Source: Rhinopomastus cyanomelas
Lineage: Eukaryota; Chordata; Aves; Bucerotiformes; Rhinopomastidae
Assembly (NCBI GenBank): GCA_013400115.1
Contig: VXBP01009432.1
Span: 312,420 to 376,419 of the forward strand
DNA: 64,000 bases
Direction: 5' to 3'
Shown here: in pieces, positions 11,030-22,800 of the stretch
Numbering within the stretch: position 1 is the stretch's first letter
How the letters are laid out: every line of letters begins with the position of its first letter
Notes under the pieces: model-generated
What the model was told of the DNA's origin: nothing
Database searches by the model: none
What the model saw: only the letters and a program-made list of their open reading frames with translations
Translations under genes and position numbers: made by a program

Positions 11030-11798
11030 ACTGCATTAGAAGGAGACAACAGATGTTGTTTATCAATCTTTCTCCCTTCCCAAAAGGGGAAGAGAAGGGG
11101 AACAACAGAGAGAGACCTATGGGTTGGAGAAAAAAAAGACAAGTGCTTTAATGATAATTAAAAAAAAGGTAATATACAAACATATACAACAACAACACCC
11201 TACCTAAACAGACTCTGGGGAAATCCCAAACTGCATTGAGCAGTAGAGAGGAACTTGATCCAGGAGCCAGATTCTGAAACTGAATTCCAGAGTGTACAGA
11301 TTGGGAGCAAGGGATCCTCCTTAGACACCAGTTGTTGAAGAAGAGAGCTTGATCCTTGTGGTCCTTCAGATTTATACCAAATATGATATATATGGGATGG
11401 AATATCTTGCTGGTCAGTTTTGGATCATCTATCACATCTAATTCTCACTGCAGGTGTGACCTCTCACTTCCCAGGTGGAACAGGGATGCTCATCCCCAGT
11501 TTCTGGGAGGGCAGGGGGCCGCTGCAAGCCACCACGTCCCCTCCTGTCCCATCTCCCCCTGGCCAGTTTCTGGGTTGGGGAGGAAAGATGTAGCCTTGTC
11601 TCTCAGCTCTGGAGCAAAGCTCCCAGAAGAGTTAAGAAAAAAAAAAGAGTTGTCAGTGGTCTTTTATGATGTCACCTAGTGCCCACCCCTCCCAGAACAG
11701 GTCACTGGGAGAATTCTCTTAAAGCAAAATGCACATTTTTCTTCATGAAAGCACAGCTCTACGCATCTGAAAATTCTGGTAATTTTCAAACTGTAACA
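11030..11798 (-). mobile_element. LTR related to the solo LTR at 49578-51062
   Basis: Its right end matches the U3 start of the 49578-51062 element: CAGTTTGAAAATTACCA, CTTTCATGAAGAAAAA, TGCATTTTGCTTTAAGAGAA and GTGACCTGT occur in both in the same order, and the terminal bases TG fall at 11798. About 120 bp inside, the minus strand reads TGACATCATAAAAG (CRE-like site overlapping a TATA-type box, 11661-11677). A weaker similarity continues around GGGGACGTGGTGGCTTGCAG, and an ATTAAA poly(A) signal lies opposite 11149-11154. The left terminus is uncertain and no target duplication was found (right flank CTCAT). This copy lacks the 60-bp array, so it is a diverged subfamily member. Confidence 0.7.
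11661..11677 (-). promoter_or_regulatory. CRE-like plus TATA-like LTR promoter
   Basis: The minus strand reads AGGTGACATCATAAAAG: a near-palindromic CREB/AP-1-type site fused to a CATAAAAG TATA variant. A similar pairing, TGATGTCA with CAATAAAAG, occurs in the LTR at 27712-28140. Confidence 0.45.
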
Positions 11799-11892
11799 CT
11801 CATGGAGGAGAAAAGTTAGTTGCATATGAAGACTAAACCCTCTTAAGACTCAGAGGGTAGACTTAGAGTAGGTATTAGTATGAAATTATTTA

Positions 11893-12078
11893 CTGTGAGT
11901 GTGGTGAAATGCCAGAACAAGTTTCACAGGGAAGTTGTGGATGCCCCCAGTCGAGGCTGGGATAGATGGAGCTTTAAGTAAGCTGATCGTGTGAAAGATG
12001 TCCCGGTCCATTTGGAACTACATGATCTTTAAGGTCCTTTCCAGCTCAAGTCATTCATTAATTCTGTAATTCTGATTT
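11893..12078 (+). mobile_element. CR1 3'-end fragment
   Basis: GTGAGTGTGGTGAAATGCCAG, CACAGGGAAGTTGTGGATG, GCTGATCGTGTGAAAGATG and ATGATCTTTAAGGTCC follow the order of the CR1 3' untranslated end and finish near ATTCTGTAATTCTG. It is diverged and 5'-truncated, and of a subfamily with the GTGAAAGATGTCC block that other copies here lack. Confidence 0.85.
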
Positions 12079-12904
12079 GTAGGTCTTTCCTAGACATTAG
12101 TGGACTACTGACGCATCCAGCTGATCATTCTTATTGAGCTCCTCTACATTCTTCAATTCATCTACATACCTTTGGAAAATAGGTTCTCAAAAGTCTGTAT
12201 CAAGCTTAGGTAAAGTGCTACTAGGACTGAATAAAGTCAAAGAATTACTTAGCTCATAGGCAGATATGAAACAGCAGAAGACACAAGGATAGCATGACTT
12301 CATCTGACCTACTTATATCCTTCATAACACTGTTAGGACAAGTTGAGGTCTCTCTGTGGTACACATTTAAAAAAGAAACAAGAAACAAAACCAATCTCCT
12401 AAACAAGTTGTTTGTTTCCATCTGAAGCTTAATTGTATTTCCAAGTCTTTTTGTAACGACCTTGTGAAATCATTGGCTGCTCATTTCTTATTTTTGGTAC
12501 ATGTTGCTTTTAAAATATGACTCAGGGTTCTGTATTAGCACACCCTATTCAGTAATAGCAGGGAAGATAATTTAATTTTACATTGAAATAATGTAATCAT
12601 GCTATCTTTCTCTTTTTATTTATAACCACAGAATTCATCTCCTTTTGCCCTTCTACCTCATAAGGCCCAAGAAGACAAAAAGTACCAAAATCTCTACTAG
12701 TTATAGAAATGTCTGACAACTTCTTCACATAGACACAAGTATCATGACAGTACTGTGCTGCAGACTTTACTCCTTTTGTTTTTCCTTATGCTAGCTGCCT
12801 TGCTGCCTCTGCTGTACAGTCATTCAGCCATCCATCAGCAAACCAGCATCCAAAACCTCTCCAGGACTGTTTGCACAGCACACCAGCACAGACACACCAA
12901 GCTG
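12079..12904. other. Unique DNA
   Basis: No gene or repeat was recognised. The last ~150 bp (12755-12904) could be part of the CR1-bearing insertion to the right, but show no recognisable CR1 sequence. Confidence 0.5.
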
Positions 12905-13222
12905 ATGAAGAGAGAGTTGAGAGTTTGTGGGTGCGGATTAAGGGGCAGGCTGGCATGGGTGACACTGTGTCTATTACAGGCCACCAGATCAGAATGAGGA
13001 AGTTGATGAGGTCTTCTACAGGCAGCTGATAGCAGCCTCACAGCTACAGGTGCTGGTTCTCATGGGCGATTTTAAGTACCCTGGTATTTGATGGATGATC
13101 TACTCAGCCAGCCACTCACAGTCCCGAAGGCTCCTCCGGTGCATTGGCGACAACTCCCTGATGCAAATGGTGGAGGAGCCCACTAGGAGAGGAGTGCTGG
13201 TGGATCTTGTACTCACCAACAA
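12905..13222 (+). mobile_element. CR1 ORF2 endonuclease, C-terminal half
   Basis: The plus strand, across frameshifts, encodes ESLWVRIKGQAGMGDTV, the PPDQ-type block (read as GHQIRMRK out of frame), then YRQLIAASQLQVLVLMGDF and EEPTRRGVLVDLVLTNN. These are the middle and later motifs of the CR1 apurinic-type endonuclease; the MGDF aspartate is a conserved active-site residue. The piece stops at 13222, where the strand of the CR1 homology flips. At least two frameshifts make it dead. Confidence 0.9.
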
Positions 13223-13475
13223 TGTAAAGAGCAACTCCACCACCTCGCCTTGCTGACCTATCCCTCCTTAAAAGGCCATAGCCGTCCATGACCACATTCC
13301 AGTCATGCCAGCTGTCCCACAAGGTCTCTGTAATTGCCACCAGATCATAATCACCTGACTGCACACAGATTTCTAACTCCTCCTGCTTATTCCCCATGCT
13401 GCGTGCACTAGTGTACAGGCATTTCAGGGAGTGAGCTGAGCACTCTGATTTCACCCTAGGACAGCAAGAGGCCAC
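13223..13475 (-). pseudogene. CR1 ORF2 endonuclease, N-terminal remnant
   Basis: An open frame of about 84 codons on the minus strand covers the first endonuclease motifs: YTSARSM (normally YTNARSM), ITET with the catalytic Glu, and RRGGGVALY. It is open here but is cut by the inversion junction at 13223, so no complete protein can be made. Confidence 0.8.
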
Positions 13476-13930
13476 CCGGTTTTCATTAAGACCAGAGTTT
13501 TTTTAAAATTGGTGCACACTCATCAACTATCCCGCCCACCTTCGAATCTAGTTTAAAGCCCTCTGAATGAGTCCGGCCAATTCCTGTCCCAGAACCCTTT
13601 TTCTCCTCTGAGATGAACCTCTCCCATGTGTACCTGTCTGATCTGGTGTCTTATAAAACCAGTCATTTTCAAAGAACCCAAACCCCTGCCTGCAACACCA
13701 GTCTTGTAGCCAGGCATTTATGGGCTGAGTCCTTCTATTCCAGCCCGTGTCCCCATCCCAAAATGGAAGTAATGAAATGAATACAATTTATGCCCCAGAC
13801 TCTTTTACCAAACATCCCAAAGCCTTCAAGCCTTTCTTTATTCCCCTCAGGCTATGGATTACAGCTTCCTCCCTACCTGTCTGGAAGATTAGCAGTGGGG
13901 AAGAGTTGAACTGTTCCCTGAAAGAATGGT
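13223..13930 (-). mobile_element. CR1 5' region: ORF1 esterase end plus ORF2 start
   Basis: Read leftwards, this holds the end of CR1 ORF1 and the start of ORF2. Around 13545-13830 the minus strand gives SLLPFWDGDTGWNRRTQ and DWCCRQGFGFFENDWFYKTP, typical of the GDSL-type esterase domain known in CR1 ORF1. The DxxH block is present as GEVHL, with the catalytic Asp replaced by Glu. From 13475 to 13223 it encodes LKCLYTSARSMGNKQEELE, YDLVAITETLWDSWHDWN and RRGGGVALYI, the amino end of the endonuclease. The conserved Asn of the first motif is Ser here. The 13223 junction joins this piece to the complementary half of the same gene in opposite orientation. The right edge is approximate. Confidence 0.85.
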
Positions 13931-16900
13931 GAGCACTCCTATATCTTCTATATGCTCATTTGCTAAAGTCTTCTTTAAACATATTTGAACAACTGCAGAG
14001 AAGTCTGTCAGAGTGAATTAGGAAGGTCAGAGTTACTAGCTGAAGTCTAACTACAGGCTTTTCTTGATTTTTGACAGTAAGCCCTCATTTAGAATTGCAT
14101 TGTTATTTTTCCTTTATCTTTAACTGTAAACCTTGGTTTGACTGTGTGGTTCTTGCATTGGTAGCTCAGATTGCTGGAGTATTGATTTTACTCTTCTCTT
14201 TCTCCATCTCTAATATTTAGTGGTCTTTTCTCCTCAGTAGACTGGAAAGTGCATCAGCTCCTGTCTCCACTTGTAAATGTTCCAAGAACTCTGCTAACTT
14301 CTTTGAATTTAGATTCAAACTTACTTCAATATGAATGAAAACAGGACTGAACCTATATCTTAACAATTATTTTTACTTTCAACAATGGATTGCTTCCCCA
14401 AACAGCTTCTGAATCAGTCAGCAGTTTCCATAGTGGCAGCTATGTTTTAATTTTTATTTGCTTTTCAGATTTGAGAGTATTTATAGTATTGCTAAATCTT
14501 TGTATTGACAGAACTGAGAATAGGGCCTCTGAAATATTTGCACTGAGATAAATATTACACAAAATTAATATTTGAGTGACTTCTACACCATTTCAATTTC
14601 TGAAGAACAGTGTTTGGTAAGAAATCCCACAAAACAGTGAAGCTTAAGATTGCTGGGAAATAAATAATTTGAGGTATTTTGTGAATTAGATTGTTCTTGA
14701 GATATGCAACTAAATTTTGAGAGGGTGGCAACTTTGATTAGAACCCAGTTTTCCAGCAGCACTTTGACTGTTTCTTAAATCTGCGAAAGCCACTGGTGTG
14801 CATTTTTTTGCTGTTGGCTTTTTATGCCCTTATGTTTCGACATTGTCTGGCAGGGAAAAGCAGCTTCACAAATCTGCCCAGCATTTGTTCTGTTTGATAG
14901 GATCTAAAAGGATGGAAAATATCAGTTTAATTGTATGGAGTCATGGTTCCATGGTAATAAAAGAAACTGCAAACACATTAATCCAGTGTTTTGTAATCCA
15001 GTACCTAAGTATAATCCAAGAGTTGGGCAAATTCATTGCAACGCCAGCAAGCCTGTCTGCGAAGTGCTAGATCATTTCCTGTCTTCTTTAGAGTCAGGTC
15101 AGTCCACATGTATTGTTTATAAACATTTGGAGCAGTTGATGGAGGAGGAGATGGTCCTGCCTGATATATCTTGATGAAAGGTTAGGACCACACCATAGCC
15201 ACTGCTCTTGTTTGCACTGAAACAACATGAAAACTTTCAAATCTGAAGAGTCTGGATATTGGTTATCAAAGTTCAGAATTTTTCTTCTATCAGAATCTGG
15301 ATCAGCTGAAGACAGTTGTTTGGGTTATTTTGGTGTTTGTTTTACTTGTGAAGGCAAGGAGAGAGGAAAGCCAAAGTACTTGTTGGAAATGTCATCCCGT
15401 TTCTCTGATTGGTGCTAGCTAGTCGTGAATGTAAGTACTTGATAAAGACATGGTGTCCTTGTCACAACAAGCTTTAGCTCTTCAAGTAGAATCAAGTACA
15501 AGATTCCCATGAGCTGGGTTACTCTGCCAGTATCGGGCACCCTTTTATTGGTGATTAGAAGTAGGAATCCTTGTGAATGGGTCCTGTGGGCACCTCTTGG
15601 ATGTGGGATGCATCACTGGATGTGCATTTTTGGATGGAATCTGCTTGTTTCACTCTGAACTGTACAGCTGTATCAGGCTGGTCAGCACTGAGTTGCTTCT
15701 GTCTTGGGTACAGCTACATAATAAACACCATTTCTCAGCTGTGTAATTACTATCTTATGAGTTTTATTTTAGAGATCCTTTTGAATAACTCTTCCTATTA
15801 TTAGTAACAGAAATGGGGCCATTTACCAACAGAAGAGGGTTAGTACTTGAGAAAAAGTCCCATGAAATGCCCTTTGTCCCATTTACAGTAACCCACATTT
15901 AAGCCCACTGTGTTAATACCTATAGTGACCTCAATTAACAGGGGCAGTGGCAGAAACTTCCAGCTATTTGTCCCCATGTGTAGGAAGAGGCAGCTTCTAA
16001 TATCGCTCCAGGGCATCTCACACAGCATGTAGCTTCACCAAGGCTAGAAAGTCCAGAGTGGTTTCCCAAGGTAGGAAAGCTCAAAGCTTCATAAAAGCTT
16101 ATAAATTGGCAGACTGTAATGTCTTAGAGAGCAAAATATTTGCAAGCAGGGGCAGACACAGGGATAAATGAGGAGAGAAGGAGTGTTAGTGGGATACCAC
16201 TTTCAGCTACTTGGGTATTCTCTCACTCCAAATCAACCTCAGTGTCTGTGACCAAGGTAATCTCCAGGCAGGTTATTACTAAACCACAAAAACCATTTGA
16301 GAGGGAGAGATGGAGACAGTAAGGGATGGTTGCTGTATACACATCTGATCTAAATACCATACTTCAGTTCTGCTTGTAGATTACTTGAGCTGTTTTTACA
16401 TGTGCTTGACATGCACATCTGTTTACAAGCCCAGCTTCATGTCCTGTGCATTTGCACCGTTAGCTTCCATGCTGGTCACAGACCCCACTTTTCTTGATCA
16501 TTTTCAAGCATTAATTTGGGGTGACAGCAGAAAACTTACATTGCTCATCAGGTGGTTTTGAAGCTGTAGCTTTGCTTTGCTTTTTCCATAGGTGGGTGGA
16601 CCTAGCCTAAAGGTATCAGTGACCCTCCAGATATATTTTAGAAAAGGAAGAAACGGGGCTCTGAAACTTGGTAGGAACAGCTACAGTGAAGAAAGTGAAG
16701 GAAGAACTGAGTATACTTTTCCTGAATTATTTAGTATGATTCACTTTTGACCGCTTGTAAAAGAATAAAATGGTTGGTTTTGACATGCTGAAAGTACACA
16801 GAACAGATAAACACTGATCCCTTCCAATTTCAGGTAGTTGTTGTTGGTCTAAATGTAAGAACTTGTTTCTTGCAGAGTTGATACAAGAATAAAAGTATTT

Positions 16901-18528
16901 TAGAGCTAATTAAAATCTGTCAAATCATGACAGTAGTATCATAAGGTATTAAATTCACAGATAAGTAAAGACTATTTAATGATACACAGATTTAAGTGGA
17001 GAGAAGATGACATCTTTATGATAGCATCATAAAAATAATTACAGAATGCAGGAGCTGAACTGGGCTGTGCTCAGTCCCGCATTCTCGACTCGCAGATGTG
17101 CAGAGCAGGTTGTCAAACACTGACAAGTCTGTGACAGTCTGCTTTTGTTTTGCAGTCAGCCAAGTGTCTCTGCTTCCCCTGCTTCCCATGACAGAGCAAT
17201 GTTTAATTGACCACAGCTAACTATTGGTGGATTTTGAGCAGGCATGGTCTGAGAGAAGAGGATTTTTATGCTTATATAGGCCATAGAAATTGTTTATGGA
17301 TGTACTGTGCATCTCTTACTTGCTGTAAATAATAGTTGTTTGTCAATACTGAAAAGATCAACCAAAAGTAAATTATATTGTTGTCTGCTTTGTAATTCAT
17401 TCAAGTTTCCTTTGTTTGAAGCATATACAATGCTGAGTAAGCATCTTTCTTGATGAAATTATTAAGACGTTCTGCATGACAGGTTTTGAAGTAAAATGAA
17501 ATATGAGGAACGCTTCAAAACACAAAAAGTCGTCAGCTTTTAGGGGGGGACTAAAAGATACATTTTTTCTTGTTGTAGTTTTTGCATCAATCACTTTTTT
17601 TTTTCTTTTCATGTTCTAACTCAATTGTCATTATACCAAGAGGAAATGTCTCACTACAGGAACATTTTTGGTGCTTGGGTAAGCAGTCTTGGTGCATGTA
17701 TAACCGAGCTGAAACGAAGAACAAAAAATAACAAATAATGAAAAAGAACAGGGACAGAAAAGGATTCAGGGGGAAAGTTTTTATTCAGGCAAAACTGGCT
17801 CAGCTTTACTGTTTGTCACTGGAGAGGGGTTCAGGTTCTGGTCTGGCACCAGTCAGTATGCAACCTTATCAGGCCAGGTCCAGAAACTCTTTGTGTCCGA
17901 GGCAGAACATTGTGTCTGGTGATGAGAAGTTATGTGTAAAATTGTAGTACTAAATGGTGAGAGAATGTGAGGCAGTGTGAGAATTCTATAACCAACACTA
18001 GTCTGTTATTCAATCAAGCACCTCTCTTTGGTCCAAATGGTTCCTCTTTACAGATAGACATGATGTGGGTTTTTCTCTCTGAAATCAGGATATTTGTCCA
18101 GTCCTGGTTCCTGGAAGGAAGATGAAGGTATGTTTGTGCTGGTTTTGTGCTGGCTTTTCCTGCCACATCTTTTCCTGATCTACTACAATGATATGTAGGC
18201 AACCTCTGTGGCAGATAACAATACCTCCACTTCACTTTAAAATAAGCTTCAGCCAGGTCCATGAGGTACCTTCAAAATACTGTCATATCTTGAGGCTGCA
18301 TGTAGGAGCTTTCTTGTCTCATTAGAAAGACATTGAGACACATCAAGTGAGTACTCTTGGTTCTTTGGTCCACTCTTCCCTACTAGAAGCAAGGCCAAAT
18401 TACACGTAACATTAGGTTGCTCAAGGTTTTGTTTGTGTGTATGATAGGGTGTAAAGGTGAGATGACATTATAAAAATGTCCAATTCAAAGATACGCAGCA
18501 TGAATAAAACTAACAAGTCAGCAAATGA
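13931..18528. other. Long unique stretch
   Basis: About 4.6 kb without recognised repeats or genes. Open frames reach at most 90 codons (14798-15070) and show no domain or splice-supported pattern. It is AT-rich throughout. Confidence 0.6.
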
Positions 18529-18948
18529 ACCAGGTGGATTTTAAATGTCTCCAGAGAAGGAGACTCCACAACATCCCCTGGGCAGCCTGTTCCAGGTGGT
18601 CTGTCACCCTCACTGTGAAGAAGTTCCTTCTCAGATTGATGTGGAACCTCCTATGTCTGAGCTTACACCCATTGCCCCTCATCCTATCACTAGATGACAT
18701 TGAGAAGAGCCTGGCTGCATCCTCCTGACACCCACCCTTCACATATTTATAGACATTAGTGAGGTCACCCCTCAGTCTTCTCTTCTCCAAGCTAAAGAGA
18801 CCCAGCTCCCTCAGCCTTTCCTCATAAGGGAGGTGCTCCACTTCATCATCCTTGTTGCTCTACACTGGACTCCCTCCAGCAGCTCTGTGCCCTTCTTGAA
18901 CTGAGGGGCCCAGAACTGGACACATTCTCCAGGTGTGGTCTCACTAGT
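18529..18948 (-). mobile_element. CR1 fragment, truncated at both ends
   Basis: The minus strand carries the final coding part of ORF2 and the 3' untranslated region. GGGGCCCAGAACTGGACAC (18903-18922) reverses the VQFWAP codons, ACTGGACTCCCTCCAGCAGC reverses the LLEGVQ region, and CTGGGCAGCCTGTTCCAGG lies at 18580-18598. It ends at ATTTAAAATCCACCTG without the terminal ~100 bp and octamers, so the true CR1 3' end is missing. That is unusual for target-primed reverse transcription and suggests a later deletion or joining event. Confidence 0.9.
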
Positions 18949-21470
18949 TGAGGAAAGCTCCACAAAAGTGTGCTTTATTTACCTTTCGGGTCAAATAATA
19001 ATGGAGTAGAACACTTTCACAAAAGCTTGTCTAATTTGCCTTTCAGAAATCTTTTCAGAAATGCCACAGATTTCTAAGACCATCTTTTTTGAATGTTTAC
19101 TATCTTACCCATTAGAAAACTCTTCCTATTTTCTGAAATTTTCCTTTGTACAGGTTTTATATCTTGACAATTTTACCAGTCTCACTGGACTAGAACAATT
19201 TGCTCTCTTCCTCTTTCATTTATATATTTTTTTTTTAAAAAAAAAACTACTGTGGAATTCTGCCTTTTCTTCTTTGGATAAAAATCTCGGTCTTTTCATC
19301 ATTTTCCTGTCAAGTGGTGTTTTACACTCGTCATTATTTCTGTTGCTTCCTTTTGGACTTTCAATAGTTCGTGATGGCAGCTAAAACTGCACACACTCTC
19401 CTGTTGAGAACTTATTTAAGCTAATCTTGTTGACTTCTGTGTCATTTGTGGTTCTATCAGATTCCTGTAGCCTTGAGTAACACTTTCCTGAGAAGTTTTT
19501 CCTCTTATGCTTCCTATTAAAGTCCAATATTTTCTGGTCTTTTTCTAAATTGTCAAGCCACTTCTTCAGTTTACCGTGGTCAGACAGAATTTCAGTCCCA
19601 GTTCCTTTCATTTTTATAAACTTTACAAACTGAATTTTATAAAAATTCAGTCTTCTATATGCTAACGTCAAGGATCACAGGACAGAAATATTGTCAGTAC
19701 TGCATCCTGGATTGACATCTGGAGGAAGTGCACTTGTTACATCTGTTAACTACTGTGTAACTTCCTGGTAGCTGCTTTCCAACTGTGGTTCACCCTCAGA
19801 CAAGAAGTTCACTCAGGACATTGTACTTTAGTCTTCTTTTGAGAGGATAACATGAGGAGCTTTATTACTAATGCTTTCTTGTCTACAGGGTACTCTATTC
19901 TGGGTTAGATCCCCTTAATGCACTTGTTCTTGATGAGTCAGACATAATTTTCATATCTCTAAAAGCCTCTTTCCTGATGTCACACAGGTGATGTTGTTTC
20001 ACCCCAGGAAAACAACGGTGCTTTTTCTTCCATTAAAAGATAATTCCATTGTAAGGCCATTTTCATTGTCAGTGTAATATGTTTTCTTGTGTTAAATCTC
20101 CTCAGAGGACATCCTGGACATCCCTTCATTTTTTAAATATCTATGAATACTATGAACTAGTTTTCCTTCTATACTTCTTTAAATAATAGTATTTGTTGTT
20201 CTAGCTTATATCAAATAAAAGTACATTTTATTTGAGTATTGGAGAATCATAACCAAACAGATATCCATGTGGAGTTCAGTTGGCAGATATTTATTTTCTT
20301 TGCAGAGGAAGATAAAACTATAAAACAAATTCCATCCTGCTTGAAATCTAAATTTTAAACATTTAGAAAGGAAGTATTTTTTTTCTAGGGCTGCTTATTT
20401 TCAATAAAACCGTTGAGTCACTGTAACAAGAGAGGGGAAAAATAATTTAGAAGAGTCTAGCCTGTAAGTGAAAAAAATAATAATTTAGGATCTATTACAG
20501 CTGGGAATATTGTTGTGGATTTGTTGATGGAAATAGTTTTCTTTTTAGTCTTTCATTTGGAGAAATAAAGTGGTCAAGCTACAGCTTTTTGTGTTTTTCC
20601 TAAGGATTCAATGATCTACCAACCTACTCTTTACCTACTCTATGAGATCCCTATCAGCAATTGAAATGATGCAGTGTGCCTGTGCAACTCAAAACAAATA
20701 CATAGCCTTGGATGGCCTTTCAGTACCAACACCTTACTGGAGCAGCACAGGCAGTGTTTGATTCTGTGCCTGTACCATCACCCATTGGTTTTGTCTCCTA
20801 TGACATAAATATATTCAGAGAGTTCATGCACTTTTGGAAAGCCCTTGTCCCAATGACTTTCTCTTCAAGCACTTAGTGGTTTTCATTTAATCAGTCTTGA
20901 AAATTATTTTGTGAGGTAGCTAGGAGCATGTCTTTGTAGTAATTAACTGATAAATTAAAATTAATCTGTAATAATTTATTTATTTACAAGGTTCTTGCCT
21001 ATATGATTATGAGGCAGAAGGTGTCCTTTGATCTCTCTTCAATCATTTCACAGATCTTTGTGCAGGTTTATTTGCTGAATTTTCTAGTGCACTGTGTCGA
21101 TAGTAAACTTTTAAGCTTAGAAGGACTGTTCTTGTTTACTGTGCCAATGGCTGCAGCACAAGTCTCAGGATATCACCAAGGGAAAGGAATGAAATTTTTA
21201 GTTTGTGCCATGTTGTTGAAGCCAGTTGGTTGAACCACTTTGAGTCTGAACCAGGCCAAAGAAAGAAATTTTGACATTTCTATTGGGAAGTATCGGTATG
21301 CTCAGTAGCAATTTGTAAATAGTGGAGGTTTTTAAGCTGGTTTTAGCAGAAAAAATATTGAATGTAATAAGACTTGTAAACTAAACAAAAAGTGTTTTGG
21401 TTAATTTACTCCTTTAAAAAGAAAGCAAACAAGATCACAATAGAATGAAATTATTGCTTTAAAAATATAA
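18949..21470. other. Unique AT-rich DNA
   Basis: Nothing was recognised except a perfect T10A10 palindrome at 19227-19246. Open frames are 107 codons or fewer. Confidence 0.6.
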
Positions 21471-21518
21471 ATATCATAGGATGTTAGGGGTTGGAAGGGA
21501 CCCAAGAGATCATCATGT
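21471..21518 (-). mobile_element. Short CR1 tail fragment
   Basis: TAGGGGTTGGAAGGGACCC followed by AAGAGATCATC reverses the last ~45 bp of the CR1 3' end, with a single ATCATAGG remnant of the tail. Confidence 0.7.
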
Positions 21519-21936
21519 TACACTTAAAGCTATATAAATAGGAATTATACACTTAATCTTTAAAGGACTGTTTACCTCTCTTTACTTTTTCCTGAGTATT
21601 TCTGAATTGGATCCACATTTCAAAATTATTTCAGAATCCTAAATGCTGCTGTTTTAAAAATAATTTACTTCACATCATTACATATTTCTGAGTGCTGTCA
21701 CCTGCTTTCATCATAGGCTATTATTTAAAATATTTTGTTTCTTGTACTCCAATAATATTTCCATTTATTCATTTCCTTCCAGCATGAGTACTTGCAATCC
21801 ACATTAAATCACCAATCTAGAATCAGTGAATTGTACTCATCTGTTTTCCAAAGACAGTCTGTGTCAGCGATTGATAGAAGCAATGCTGTAGAAATCTTCC
21901 AGAAGTTCTGTTAGCATGTTCACAAGAATCAGAACT
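21519..21936. other. Unique DNA
   Basis: No gene or repeat was recognised in these ~420 bp. Confidence 0.55.
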
Positions 21937-22651
21937 GGGCAAGAACAATCCCAGGCACTGACCTGTTGGAGAATAGTGTAGGAGAAAGGGATCTGGGGAT
22001 CCTGGTGGCCAGCAGGATGACCATGAGCCAGCAATATGCCTTTGTAGCCAAGAGTGCCAACAGCATGCTGGGGTGGATCAGAAGGGGGCTGGTTCACAGA
22101 TCAAGAGAGGTTCTTCTCCCCCTCTATTCTACACCCGTGAGACCACAACCGGAGCGTTGTGTCCAGTTCTGGGCCCCTCAGTTCCAGAAAAACACAGAGT
22201 TGCTGGAAGACTCCAGCATATTCCAATGAGTATGATGACGGAAGTAGAACACCTCCCTTATAAGGAAGCTGGTTCTCTTTTGCTTGGAGAAGAGGAGACT
22301 GAGGGGTGACCTCATTAATATTTATAAATATTTGAAGGGTGGGTGTAAGGAGGATAGAGTCAGGCTCTTCTCAATGTTATCTACTGATAGGACAAGGGAC
22401 AATGGTTGTAAATTGGAACATAGGAGGTTCCACATCAACCTGAGAAGGAACTTCTTCATGGTGAGGGTGACGGAGCACTGGAACAGGCTGCCCAGGGGGG
22501 TTGTGGAGTCTCCTTCACTGGAGATGTTTAAAACCTGCCTGGATGTGTTCCTGTGTGACTTGGTCTAGGTGATCCCTGCTGTTGCAGGGGGATTGGACTA
22601 GATGATCTTTTGGGATCCCTTCTAATCCTTAATGATTCTATGATTCTATAG
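21937..22651 (+). mobile_element. 5'-truncated CR1 with intact 3' tail
   Basis: It starts at the CR1 block CAAGAACAATCCCAGG and runs through ORF2's end (ALVAKSANSMLGW-type block, then HINLRRNFFMVRVTEHWNRL around 22434-22493) to the 3' end GATTGGACTAGATGATC and TGATTCTATGATTCTATAGG. A few small deletions and frame breaks are present: RVQRRA is lost around 22205 and the ERLRELG block is shortened near 22262. The tail directly abuts an inverted CR1 piece. Confidence 0.95.
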
Positions 22652-22800
22652 GTCAGTCCCCAACCTATACAGGTACCTGGGGTTGTTCTTGCCCAGATGC
22701 CAGACTCTACACTGCCCTTGTTATAATTCATTCCATGTCTCCATGCCCAACTCTTCAGCCTGTCCAGGTCCTGCTGAATGAATTGTTGGTCTGAAACCAT
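22652..22800 (-). mobile_element. Inverted CR1 piece abutting the preceding 3' tail
   Basis: The minus strand reads IQQDLDRLKSWAWRHGMNYN and the GGGCAAGAACAACCCCAGG block. This is the region just upstream of where the forward copy at 21937 begins, with about 40 bp of overlap. It has no 3' end of its own; instead its 3' side is joined to the octamer tail of the forward copy. Confidence 0.9.
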
